Shown here piece after piece: positions 1 to 11,828 of a stretch of 64,000 nucleotides of DNA. Under the pieces are notes generated by a model. It searched no databases. It saw only the letters and a program-made list of their open reading frames with translations, and was not told the origin of the DNA. The stretch comes from Reticulitermes speratus. Its lineage: Eukaryota; Arthropoda; Insecta; Blattodea; Rhinotermitidae. Numbering within the stretch: the stretch's first letter is position 1; every line of letters begins with the position of its first letter. The translations under genes were made by a program, and so were the position numbers. The stretch is from assembly GCA_021186555.1 (NCBI GenBank), contig JAJKFL010000007.1:5527249-5591248 (forward strand). The letters are read 5' to 3'.

Positions 1-490
1 ATATCAAAGCGTTAAAACGTGAGGTTCCTCGCACCTCCAAACCCCAGAATGAGAGGAATGTTCGCGTTCCGTCTATACTGACCACGAACCTACAACAGCT
101 CATGAATATGAAGCTGTGATGATGTGGCATTTCACTTCTGCGCGTGTTTGCAAAGAAAAGCCGTGAACACCCAGACAGTGGCAGAACCCAGTCCGTCACG
201 TTGCAAGCCACAGTCTTCATTCATAACCAAAGCCACCCTTGACCATGTTTCGTATCAGGGACCTCCAATAATAGCATCGTGCCGTCGAAGGCGTCAGTGC
301 GCTCTCAGACGCCACAAACCAAAGTTTCATATTAAAACGGGGCAAGAACTGTGACACAAAAATGGGGACAGAAACTCTTCAGTCACTGCCGCAACAAAAA
401 TGACGAGCAGTCCGTACACTTGCAGACAAAAGTAACTGCCAAACTAGCTGAACTGCTGCTACAAGCAGTATTCAGCGCTTCCCAAGTTAA
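1..490. other. unassigned CpG-normal sequence
   Basis: No gene, RNA or repeat is recognised here. Short open frames exist but lack recognisable domains or convincing splice borders. CpG dinucleotides are frequent, unlike the central part of the window. It directly abuts the tandem array that starts near 491. Confidence 0.5.
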
Positions 491-1103
491 CACTGACAGC
501 AGGGCATCTTGCAACCGACTGAGTGTAATCATACTGACGATAAACTGACACTGACAGCAGGGCATCTTGCAACCGACTGAGTGTAATCATACTGACGATA
601 AACTGACACTGACAGCAGGGCATCTTGCAACCGACTGAGTGTAATCATACTGACGATAAACTGACACTGACAGCACGGCATCTTGCAACCGACTGAGTGT
701 AATCATACTGACGATAAACTGACACTGACAGCAGGGCATCTTGCAACCGACTGAGTGTAATCATACTGACACTGATAGCAGGGCATCTTGCAACCGACTG
801 AGTGTAATCATACTGACACTGATAGCAGGGCATCTTGCAACCGACTGAGTGTAATCATACTGACACTGATAGCAGGGCATCTTGCAACCGACTGAGTGTA
901 ATCATACTGACACTGATAGCAGGGCATCTTGCAACCGACTGAGTGTAATCATACTGACACTGACAGCAGGGCATCTTGCAACCGACTGAGTGTAATCATA
1001 CTGACAGACAGCAGGGCATCTTGCAACCGACTGAGTGTAATCATACTGACACTGACAGCAGGGCATCTTGCAACCGACTGAGTGTAATCATACTGACGTA
1101 AAC
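491..1103. repeat. minisatellite, 13 units, 58-bp then 47-bp period
   Basis: Thirteen near-identical units share the core gcagggcatcttgcaaccga. The core recurs at 499, 557, 615, 673 and 731 (58-bp spacing), then at 778, 825, 872, 919 and 966 (47 bp), 1011 (45 bp) and 1058 (47 bp). The shorter unit lacks 11 bp containing gataaactgac, and the short block also carries a gatagc variant. Short open frames on the minus strand within the array are repeat artefacts. Confidence 0.97.
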
Positions 1104-1115
1104 TGACTAACTCCT

Positions 1116-1355
1116 TCACGTCACCCTTCCAGTCAAGGATTTCCCCACCTGTCTGCTCACTACATTCCGCCAGTGGTCCCTATCCTGAGTTAGATAAATC
1201 CATCCCACAACATCCCAAATACTTTTTGAGATCCATTTTAACATTATCCTCCCATCCATGCTAGATCTTCCAAATTGTCTCTTTCCTTCAGCTTCCACAC
1301 CATAATCTTGGTACACATTTCTCACCTGTCCAACGCGCGCTATATGACCGACCAA
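1116..1355 (-). mobile_element. non-LTR retrotransposon 3' end (post-RT C-terminal module)
   Basis: The minus-strand frame reads VGHIARVGQVRN, EGKRQFGRS and IYLTQDRDHWRNVV. This matches the conserved tail after the reverse transcriptase in common insect LINEs (RW-GHVARM, EGKRPLGRPRRRW, AQDRDRWR). Only the tail survives, as expected for 5'-truncated insertion. Related tails occur near 27.8, 31.7, 54.8, 55.8 and 63.5 kb. The exact LINE clade cannot be assigned by eye. Confidence 0.75.
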
Positions 1356-1636
1356 TTACTCTTAATTTGAGCATCCTAATATTATTTGGTCACGAATACA
1401 AATCATGTAGCTCATAATTATGGAGTTTTTATCTAGCCTCCTGTTACTTCAACCTTCTCAGGCTCAAATATCGCACCCCCCCCCCCCAAGTACCCTGTTC
1501 TCTAATATCCTCAATGCATGTTCTCCTAACGGAAAGGATCAAGTTTGACACAGAAGCAAAACAACAATGTAGCCTAAAATTATAATTTTGTGTTGAATAA
1601 TTTACCCATAAAGTCAACAAAGAAACTTTATAACTA

Positions 1637-1821
1637 CAGTCGAACCCGGTTATAACGACATCAGTTAATGCGACACCTCGTCTATAGCGTCAGATATTCT
1701 GTGGTACCAATTAATTCCTCACTATTAACCATAACATCACACTCCTCGGTTATAACAACACTCGTTTATAACGACACAAAATATTCAGTCCTTTTCATGA
1801 CGTTATAACCGAGTTCGACCG
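1637..1821. mobile_element. MITE with TA target duplication (Tc1/mariner-pogo type)
   Basis: A 185-bp element flanked by TA at 1635-1636 and 1822-1823. The left terminus cagtcgaacccggttataac pairs with the right terminus gttataaccgagttcgaccg. There are further internal copies of the gttataacgaca motif. There is no coding capacity, so it was presumably mobilised by a pogo/Tc1-mariner transposase. Confidence 0.85.
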
Positions 1822-1823
1822 TA

Positions 1824-3330
1824 TTTTAATTCTGAACGTAAATTACGAACAGTTTATCATAACCTCAGTGATCATTGTTATTGTCTACCACGGGCATCCA
1901 ACTATCACTGGCTACGTCACAACGACCAAACTAAATGATCAGACATGAGTTTTCATATCTCCATTCAAAAATAAAAAAGATCCAAATTAAAAATAGTATT
2001 CGAGTTACGAAATAAAGATCCTAAGACGTGCTGATGAAGCGAAATTATCCGACAAATAGCAAGCCGAACTCATACAAGACTTACAAATATTCTTAGCTGA
2101 GTAAGAGGGCAAGTTACGTAAGACAAAACTGTACTGATCACATTAGAGCAACTGACTGATGCCTAAGGAAGAGACCCCATCAGTAACCCTGAAGACGATA
2201 GACGAGGCCTCTGTGGGGTTACTACACCCTCGAAAATGCACATAGGTCCATGTGGCACACAAATGCGCCCGAGTATCTTGAGATGTACTCGAAATTCACA
2301 ACCCAAGCATGAAGCACTTTGTCAAAGTCGCTGCCTTCTAGGTCTGCTGGACAGACAGACGGACGGACGGTATGGCTTTAGCACATCAAGGCAGGAGTGG
2401 GCGTGACTCATGCAAACTAAATATTAGTTCTGTGTTTGTGTTGTTATCTATGGAAGTTAAAATATTGATCCAGTCCAGTGGCCTAGCAACTCTTGACTCT
2501 CCCCTCCTTTCTGCCCTCTTCCCCCATAGTCCAGAATTTAACACACAATTACCAATCAAGAGATAGAGAACGTGTGGAACAGAGACAGGAAGCGAATACT
2601 GCCCATTGTTCATCGAACCGCAATGTCAGAGAGAGGAGCTTGCAGTGAGAAATCGCAGATGGGAGCGAAGGCATACTTCAGTTGCACTAAGGGAACACAT
2701 ACATGCTGGTGCTGTGAAAGGTGTGTACACAATGTCCGAACAGTTGTCACAGAAAGCTTGTCACACGCACAAAAAAAAAGCTTGTTACGACAGAATCACG
2801 CGTGCCTGCTAATTAAATACATTAATATGAGGTAAGGTTCTCACAGCGGTACCAAGAGTATTGTCTGCTGGAATACGACTCTTGGTAGATTGGTTGATGA
2901 ACACCACAGTCTGCCTCCATGTTTACAATGAAAATGGAGGGAAAGGGTTGTTCCGAAACGCTGCCACCTACCAAACAACATCGCTACTACATTTCCTATA
3001 CGCGAGACAACAATTCTACCCCCTCTTCCTCCTGCCTTGTAACAAATTACTTCACTTTTACGTCTGAACATTTGACACCAGTGACCGCAGAGCTAGATGG
3101 ACAGCAACCACTGCTACATAATTTTGTAACATCAGATGAAACATCAAGTTAAAAACGAGCGACGAATCTGGAAAGACGCGGTACCGCCCAATGAAAGCAG
3201 GGAAGCATATCATGCAATAACACTGTAATGGACAGTTGTACACCATTTTGAAATGGACAAAGGAGTTCCAAAAAATAAAAGAAAATATTCTAACTTCGAT
3301 GCAAACATGGCCAATGGTAGCAGACGGTAC
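1824..3330. other. unassigned region with a decayed interspersed repeat near 2.85-3.07 kb
   Basis: No gene is recognised. Read on the minus strand, 2841-3071 gives FGRWQRFGTT, then CKHGGRLW, resembling a common non-coding insect interspersed repeat that ORF finders translate. The rest shows no clear structure. Confidence 0.4.
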
Positions 3331-3334
3331 ACAT

Positions 3335-3560
3335 CACATCTTCATGTAGCCACCACTGATATTTAAGCACTTAAGCCACTGCGGCACCAAGGCTTGTATC
3401 CTGGCATACAAGTAATTTGAGTGTATTTGTCTGTAGCCAGGAGGTGACAGCTTGTTCCACGTTGGCGTCTGCTGCAAATCGCTTCCCAGCCAGGTGGTTC
3501 GTACGGAGTCTTCAAGAGACTGCGCGCGAGACAGGGGCTGTAGGGACGATGGTCCATACC
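3335..3560 (-). mobile_element. mariner transposase C-terminal remnant, inverted copy
   Basis: The reverse complement encodes a mariner transposase C-terminal region. It shows YSPCLARS (from the PYSPDLAPSD box), then AGKRFAADANVEQAVTSWL after a frame change, and ends near ALVPQWLKCLNISG. Frameshifts make it a pseudogene. It lies back-to-back with the plus-strand copy at 3622-3914, separated by a C-run at about 3550-3566. Confidence 0.85.
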
Positions 3561-3621
3561 CCCCCCCCCCCCCCCACCCGGTGCCATGGCGCCGTAACCA
3601 GGCACAAGTCCGGTTGGAAGT

Positions 3622-3914
3622 ATGAAGCCCAGCGACTTCCATCTCCTTGGACCCGTTAAGAAGCACTTGGCTGGTAAAAGGTTTGTAAAAGACGCCGACG
3701 TGAAGCAAGCTGTCACGTCGTGGCTACAAGACACTCGACACCAATTTCTTACACGCCGGGATACAAGCCTTGGTGCCAATGTGGGACAAATTCTTCTACG
3801 TCAAAGGTGACAACGTCGAGGTCTGCGCGTGTGCTATCCACTACCCATGCACCATGTAAACTTCAAAGTCGGAATAAAGTTCTCCGCATCAAAGTGTTTA
3901 TCTTATGTTGTTAA
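3622..3914 (+). mobile_element. mariner transposase C-terminal remnant, direct copy
   Basis: The frame reads PSDFHLLGPVKKHLAGKR, then DADVKQAVTSWLQ. After frameshifts it reads VPMWDKFFYVKGDNVEV and CKLQSRNKVLRIKVF. This is the mariner family C-terminus containing the last part of the DD34D catalytic domain. The N-terminal two thirds are missing. With the minus copy it forms a long imperfect inverted repeat. Confidence 0.88.
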
Positions 3915-6525
3915 ATTTCCTTGTACACACTTCTGAAATGCGTCCTGAGTCTGTACACCTCACCGACGCCTATGTGCATTCATAGCATACAGATACAAAT
4001 AACTACTTGTAACTGGAAACCCACTGTCTCGAAGCTCATTACAAGATTTTCATCATATAACGCTGCTTACGCCAGGCGTAAGCGCTGAACTAGGCTAGGC
4101 CTACTCGCTTACACAAGCATGTTAGCAGCGTCATAGTCTGAAACCCCGCACTAGACATCGCAGGGCACAGACAGATATTTCTTTGTGTTTCGTTAAATAT
4201 TCACTAGATTGTACCAGTTTTATGTACGATAAGTCGTTTTTTATGAATTCGATAAAGTTCCATTCACGCTCCATGCGAAATACCCTACAGAATACCTGCA
4301 GCAGATCGATTCGAAAAGGAATTAAATTCGCTTGACAACTTCTGACGAGGTAATACGATACCAAAGATCATCGAAATCTGTCGTGTAAAAGCATTGAGAG
4401 TGGGCGGACAGAAGGACCGAACACAACCCCAACAGTATCGCTTAATTTTATGCCGTTAGTAAAAAGAACTCACAGATGGACATTTCGTCGTAATATAGGT
4501 CAATGTTTTCTCTGTATCAGTCAACCGCTAGGAGAGTAATTATTTTTACTTTGTGCGAATCATTCATTGGCCAAATGCCACCAAATGGTGAACACTGATG
4601 CACGAGTTCTATTCAAGAAGCACGAATGTTACTCGAATATTCTTAGTTAAGCGCGGTTAACATAGACAGAAACAGCTCTCAAGATTCGACCATTCTTAGT
4701 CTGAAATATGCCAGCAGAATATCTTCTCCTGCGGCAATAAACTTACAACAGAAATGAACACAAACAGTAAGGTAAAATAACTCATAAGAATGACACATTC
4801 TGAGCAGCCACAACGGACGTTTAACCAATAACTTTGTCGTTACAAAACGAAAGGATTATAAGCACACCCTGTACAGTAAACGCCTATTTCTGTTTCTTTA
4901 AAAATCGTAACCTTAAAATGATATCTTTAACATACACACGCACAGAATTAATAAGGCGTTCACAATCACGCCGAAGTGTACGATAATATGAAATGCCATT
5001 TTACATGTTCAAAATACAACTGATATAAACACAGCTGTGCTAGGACAATTACTCTTTTCCTCAAGCCATAGACAGAACTGATACGCCACTAGTAAGACGA
5101 TCCACATGAGCAGTATTAGCATGCCTGTGATGCAGCCCCCTACAAGGTTCACTGCACTCACCATGTCAGACTTATTGACATGCAAACAAAATCACTGTCA
5201 TTGAAAACTACTGGGATCGTGTAACATTTTAAATTGTTTACAGCTCTCCACCCATTTAGAAGAAGCTGCGCCATCAAGCGAGTATTTTATAATTACAGAG
5301 AGCTACACGGACTCTTACAAAGCCGGCGATATGCAGTTTTGCTTATTTAAAAGTACAGCGCATTACATGTGTCATGCAGCGACGAATACGAAATTAACAG
5401 AAAGGGATGTGGAAGGAATAGGCCGTTCACTATGCTGGAAACACAGGCGAGTAATGAATGAAACCAATAAATATCTCACAGCCAGTCTCAGGACAGAGAT
5501 ACAGCCGGGAATCCTCACAAAACTAAGCACATGTGATAACCAGCACGAAGCGGTTAGATGAAATATGGGTCTTCAATATGGAATCTGTTGGTCACTTGAT
5601 CGATGAAGAACAAATATGAAGTTGTCCTTCAACTGTCATGATTACTGACACTGAAATGTCACTTAAAAGCTACCAGATTCTATCTGAACCCTTTAAATAC
5701 GAAAATCAACCTAAACATACACAAGTACTCAGTCCGTACCGCGCGGTAAACACACTCCGTCACGGTTATAAATACCAATCGGATCTTACTGTATAGGGTA
5801 ACTATCAGTTTGTCCTGAGATCAGCTTTTGTTCACGTTCCATTCTCCATCATCTAATTTCTTCAGCTTTCGTAGTCACAAAACTTCCCAACACCTCGCTT
5901 CCATAAATTCTGATCGTTAAACACCAAGTTTCACATGGTTTAATATACAAGCAAAACTGTACTTCCGGATACGAGTATTTCAGTAATCAAACTATTAACT
6001 CGGTGCAGCTGAGCCCTTGAGACGGTGATGTTCGCTCAGCTGGTCAAAAAATTCTCCGCCTTATATGGACACAGCTAAAAAACAGACCCCCCAATGGACC
6101 CCACCCTGCAGCAGCTGAGTCCAGTCCGCACCCTCACAACCATCAACGCCTAGGACGTGCGAGTGATCCATTCCTTTCAGGTTATGTGTACAGTGTATAC
6201 ATTTCTGACAGCCTACGTTTCGCTATCAGTGGTACTTCCGTGGCCGGAAGACAGGGAGAAGCGGACTGAATACTGCCGTTCTTTGCTGACTGGCCGTATG
6301 CAATGAGCGAAGAGGCTCGCCTTCCGTTTCGGTCTACAGTTTCCTTGCTCAAGTCATGGCCTTGCGTCGCCTCGTGCTCTCTCCCGCCACCATATGGTGG
6401 GTTTAACCACGTCGTGTTGGTACAGATTTTCTATATTTGTTTTTACTCGTATAATTTTAACTCGACACTGCGTATAAACCAAGGCACACAAAACATGTTG
6501 TAAACATGTAGGTGTGTTTATAACA
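3915..6525. other. unassigned CpG-normal region
   Basis: About 2.6 kb with ordinary CpG frequency and no recognisable gene or repeat family. The longest open frame (5331-5561, plus) has no domain that I recognise and no convincing splice sites. It could contain distal regulatory DNA or old unique sequence. Confidence 0.45.
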
Positions 6526-6529
6526 CGAC

Positions 6530-6748
6530 ACTACACATATTTCATATGTTAAGTTACGATGATCCACATATTCTTCGCGAAAGGCACTACACGAATTTCA
6601 TATGCTAAGTTACGATGATCCACATATTCTTCGCGAAAGGCACTACACGAATTTCATATGCTAAGTTACGATGATCCACATATTCTTCGCGAAAGGCACT
6701 ACACGAATTTCATACGCTAAGTCACGATGATCCACATATTCTTCGCGA
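6530..6748. repeat. tandem repeat, 56-bp unit, about 4 copies
   Basis: The core aagttacgatgatccacata recurs at 6551, 6607, 6663 and 6719 with exact 56-bp spacing. Only a few substitutions distinguish the units (for example catatgtt/catatgct/catacgct). Confidence 0.96.
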
Positions 6749-6855
6749 GGTCGCCACGTTGTTCTTCTTCTCAATTTTTATTCACTTCCTTCTGCTGGCT
6801 CAATGGTCATGTGCAGTTTTAATATTATCCTACCATCTATGCCTAGATCTAAGAT

Positions 6856-7060
6856 CCGACATTTCGGAGGAACAAACTACCGCCATCTTCAGGGTAGCAG
6901 TCTTTATTGCGTGGATGCTGAAGTGGCTGGAAAAAGGAGTGTGTCAGGTATATGAGAAAGCTGGAGGAAATCTGGCCTTTTTCCGACCACTTCAGCATCC
7001 ACGTTATCCAGAGTACGTCACCCTGAAGACGGAGTCAGTACGTTCCTCCGAAACGTCGGA
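6856..7060. mobile_element. foldback (hairpin) element
   Basis: Long imperfect inverted arms. The arm with tttcggaggaac and ccatcttcagggt pairs with accctgaagacgga and gttcctccgaaacg. Inside, gtggatgctgaagtggctgg pairs with ccacttcagcatccac. The cognate motif of the outer arm recurs at about 7245-7300 and 63260-63290, so this is a dispersed family. Confidence 0.8.
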
Positions 7061-10000
7061 ACACACACGTGCCACAAGGCGTATAAACCCAAGAGAAGGC
7101 CACCAACTGGAAAACAACCATTAACTTCCCCATTATGAAATTTTCTCCATCCCCATTACTTCCTGCCTATTAGGTCTAAACACTCTCCTCAGCACTCTGT
7201 TCTCAAATGCCCCAACATATTCAGATTACTGTTTTATGGGATTTGACGTGATGTTTCGGAGCAACATGATGCCTCCATCTTCAATGTTGAAAAGATCAGG
7301 GCAGAATAGATGACGTGATTATGGTGAGGATGTGGTTCTGCTAGACAGATGGGACAGAACTCAGTCCAGGCCAATATAAGCTGTCAAATAGTACAGCTGA
7401 GAAATGAAGATGCAGACGAGGCCTTCTGAATGTCCTGCATAAACCCTGGACATCAATATTACAAACTGTCTGGTTATGGGGAAACTCAAAACAGCCATTC
7501 AATTTTACTGCTGTGTCAGATGCTGCAGTTGGCTAAATTAATTTGTGTTGCATTCATAAACAGGACCCTACAAAACAATCCTAGCTCTTAAAAAATTGAT
7601 GTATGAACACATTTTGTTGATTTATACATATATGGACATGTGAAAGTGTCAAAGAGTTCCATTCATCACAAGTGACATATTCTACCATCCCTATTCTGTT
7701 TAAACACGCACCTTAATTTACAGAAGAAAATGTTTTGCCACCTACATTAACAAAGTAGTGGGACATTTTGAAAACTGTACAGTGGCAGAGACACACACAC
7801 AGCTGATTAACAGGATCCAAAAAGTTGTCAATCTAAAACTGCATCAAAATGTCATATTATGTTATTGGCAGACAAACAGATATACTGTAACACATTACAT
7901 GCTCTTGCCTTGAAAAATGAATACTGGTACACAACATGACTATGTGGCCCTTCATCAACTATTTTTTCACATTTAGAAAGTAATAATAAAACACACATGT
8001 TAAAACTATATAATCCTAAGTTTATAAAATAAAAATTCAATGAAGCTTGCATAACAAATGTCAAGAAACATCTCCCTTCACAGAAGATTCAGCAGTAATT
8101 TTGTAAAACTGCCTGGACTTGAGTTTATGGAGCTCTGAGTGGCCTGCATATTTCTCTCCATTTTCAAATGTCTACACTGTCCTGATTTTAACCACAATAC
8201 ACAAGCACTGACATAAAGAAAGAGGAGAAGAGGCTAACACCAAGTAATAATGGCAACCACACTCAATGGTCAAATTTTTCTTCTTCCTCAGCACATAACT
8301 TACACAGAACACAACTAGTAACCATGGCAACCATGCACAATACTCAACTAATGCTTCTGTCTCAGCATGTGCCTCACAGCAAACACGGCAACAATGGTCA
8401 CCATGGCAACCGAGCAAACCACCAAGCAAGCAAGCAAGGAAGGAAGGAAGAACCAACTCACATTTATATACATACACATATACACAAACTCATATCCAAA
8501 CACACACTTAGAACAGTGGTAATGCTAAGTTAAGTAGTTAGTGACATTAAGCTTAGACATCATGCTGTGTTTTGCATTATAAGGTATTCAAATACCATCA
8601 ACCTACACTCATTGAGATAAAGTTTGTTTTACATTAAACTGGAATATCTGAAGAAGACATACAGTCTGGTGACAATAAAGTATGTGTTGGTGACAGAAGG
8701 CAAACACAATTTTAGTACTCTTAGGCCTCAGCTTTCCCCTTTCATCAGAGATGGTCACAATCAAGAAAAATGCAAAACCAACATGCAAGGAATGCACTGT
8801 CAAAATGTGCACTACTCAGGCATGCAGGTCTATCTTAGAGATCACATGAATCAATAAACTCACAATATGTATGCAGTATTTAAGGTTAGGATGTTACACC
8901 TAGTACTGAAACAAGCATCATTCTAGGAATTTCCATGTAAGAAATGTAAAAGACAAAACTTACAGAAACCAGGTAATGACACAATCATCACACATCAACT
9001 GAAAAGGGCAAGAAGTCTGCAGTAAACTAGTAATATTTTATTTCTGAGCTTGTATACCCAAAAGTGGAGAGATCAAAAACTTAGAACACCATGCAGGTGT
9101 TTGTGCTGCCATGTTTTGTTTGACCTTGACAAGAAGGCCAAATCAGATGGCATGTGACATCTGTTGGCATTTTGTATGAATTAAATGGTCAAGCATTTGG
9201 AGGCAACTGTTCCTCCCTGCATTTGTTGTTCTTAACGAATTCTTCTACATATTATTTACTCATGAAAACCTTACAGACATCATGTGACATCTGTTGGAAT
9301 TTTATCTGAACTACATAGTCAAACATCTGGAGAGATTTTTTCTCCCACATTTGGAGTTCACAGGGAGTTTTAATAAATGTTATTTAACCATCAAAGAAAA
9401 GTGGCTCTAAGAACCTAAAATGATGGCTTGCCACTGTTGCACTTGAAGCTGGCATTTCTAAGGTTAAATCAGCCTTAAACAAATTCAAGACCTAATATTT
9501 GTACTGAAATTCATGTAGTTTTGACATGTAACCTTTCTAAAGACCAAGGTTCAAATTACCAGTAACCTTGCCTTAGCAAGCATATTATCTTATAAACATA
9601 AATTTTATATTAGCATGAATCTAACTGAAATTCACACAATTCATACCAAAAAAATTAGAAATCAAGGTGGTTTCTTTAGTTTTGTTCCTTAATTGAAAAT
9701 TTCAAATGATATATTACACAATGAACTGATCATATCATGATGTTATCTTGCAATAAGTGTGAAACAACATCATTACATAGTTAAGCAACACCTTTACATA
9801 GATAATAAATTATCACTACATATAAGCAGAAGATAGAAATGATGTTGATTTGCTATTACGAGGGCTTCTCCATGAGGAAGATAAAGTCATTTTATGCTGG
9901 TATCAGTGTATGAAATTAAGTTAAATTATTATTATTAGACATGTAGATCCTTGAACACATACACATAAATGAAGGAAAATTTGATTATGTTTATACTTGC

Positions 10001-11394
10001 CCCTTCACTGGTTAGTGCCACATACTGTAAAGGAAAAGCTGCCCACTTACTCAACATAATCCAGTTAATGCAAACCACATCCAGTGCTGTCTGCATTTTA
10101 CAAGCCAGCACAATAACTACCCATTAATGACCCCAATTATAGGATGGAGTGTACAGCTGTGGATATTTTCATCAAACAAAAAACAGTTAACACACATCTG
10201 ACCACTCAAAAGGGTTCAACCCCGCTTAACAAAACGTTTGATCATACTGTGGCATTTTATTTGTGCCCCTGTGATCCAAGCAAACACAAACAGCACATGT
10301 CAACAGTCCACGTTAGACCACTCAATCATGAAACAAAGCTATCACAGTAATCATTTTCATCACCTTCAACAATAACCACCAACACAACCATCAGACTTAT
10401 CCTTAAATTCATAAACATATGGAACGTAGAACAGATGAGCAATATACTCATAATTCACTGACCTTGCCTGTTATTCGATTTCTAAAGTAGCAGTGGTTAG
10501 GGTCACTGTTCATTTTTCACTAGCAGACAACAACCACTTCGGTGCTACTGACACTGTTAACTGCCATGGGCTGGTAAATGGGGTCACCGTTTACATTTTG
10601 CGGTCTAGGACCAACTACCCAGAAAACTGGTTAGATACTGGCATATGAATCGCTCCCATAACCAGCAGACTTGCTCAATAATTTAATGAAGGCATTTTAT
10701 TCTCCCTTAAGTTCCCTTCCTTTCCAACCTTATTTTCAGACATCTGAGTTTGCTGACACTCCTATTGTTTGTTTCTCCTCTGTTAGACCTTCAGACATTA
10801 GTTTACCGAGAACTACGAATATTACAGTACACTGCCCTACGTGCCGCTTTCATATTCACAAGCTGTGTTATGTGATCTTGGTATGATAAATTTCAGTTCT
10901 GATTATAGCCTCTGTGTTAATTAATGTGAATATGTGACTCCACGAACATGACTCCCTTACTGAAACTTCAGAAATACAGCAAGTTATGGACTTTGTTGTT
11001 CCTATCAACATTAAACAACAAACTGACCAAATATATGCAACCATAATGCACCTTCACTTACTTCAGATATACAACAATAATCACCTAAATATAATGGCAC
11101 ACCTGACAGCCACTGCGGCCCTCGCTAGCAACTCATTCTAAATCAGCACTTATCGAGACCAGATTTTTCATTGTTACTATTTTGCCAATAAATTATCTAC
11201 ATTTGTGTTTCAAGAAAATATGTCTATTGTAAAACACTGTAACAGAATTTTAAATGGGTGAGTTTTTGTTACTGCAATTGCATATTAAAACATAAAAAAG
11301 ATTGGAACAGGGGTCACTTTTCAAACACAAAGGGCCCAAAGTGTTCTCGATATGTCTGTGGGAATAGTGTTAATGATAGACCCCAAGCAATGTC
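7061..11394. other. CpG-depleted non-coding region
   Basis: No gene is recognised over 4.3 kb. CpG falls sharply after about 7.3 kb; I count one CpG in 8881-9600. Foldback-family fragments occur near 7245-7300. One splice-bounded candidate microexon on the minus strand (8964-8998) is described under findings. The region is probably intronic or intergenic. Confidence 0.5.
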
Positions 11395-11490
11395 TTCTGA
11401 CATGTTATGCTGTGTCAACCACTAAATGGTTACCACTGTTCCAAGAAGAATACTGTCCCCATCTTCAGCACCTAGCAGTCCAAGAAGAGC
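11395..11490 (+). repeat. foldback-family fragment
   Basis: Contains ggttaccactgttccaagaa, then ccccatcttcag and agcagtccaagaaga. The signature ccatcttca plus cagtccaagaaga is shared with copies near 37.1, 41.9 and 50.2 kb. It directly precedes the Penelope-like remnant. Confidence 0.6.
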
Positions 11491-11574
11491 CATACCAGAA
11501 AATATGGGTATACTATATAGGTAATAATGATTGGGGTGGTGAGCCAGGGGCAGTGGTGGTGCTATGCACTGAGC

Positions 11575-11828
11575 AGAGCATTCTCTGCGAGTGCCATCAA
11601 GTCTACACTGGGCAGACCAGCCAATCTACTGAGACCCATGTGAAACAACCACTGCAGCACAACCATCTTGGACAAGCAGATAAGTCAGCAATGGCAGAGC
11701 AGAACTTCAACATGGACATCATATCCAACTCCAGAACACCAAAACCCTCCACCAAATCCTGTTCTATGAACTGGATCATGTGGGAAGCAATTGAGATTAA
11801 ACAGTCATGGTCTCTCCACCCCTCATGA
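11575..11828 (+). mobile_element. Penelope-like element GIY-YIG endonuclease remnant
   Basis: The frame reads CECHQVYTGQTSQSTETHVK, HNHLGQADKSAMAEQNF and MWEAIEI. This resembles the C-terminal GIY-YIG nuclease of Penelope-like retroelements (CxCGxxYIGQTxRxxxTRxxEH, KSAxAEH, REAIEI). The YIG is YTG and the Glu-His context is eroded, so it is inactive. The reverse transcriptase part is absent. Assignment rests on motif recognition only. Confidence 0.6.

Noticed and set aside
3334-3779. Long minus-strand frames with a Gly run
   Set aside because: They are frameshifted mariner transposase remnants interrupted by a C-homopolymer, not a glycine-rich protein.
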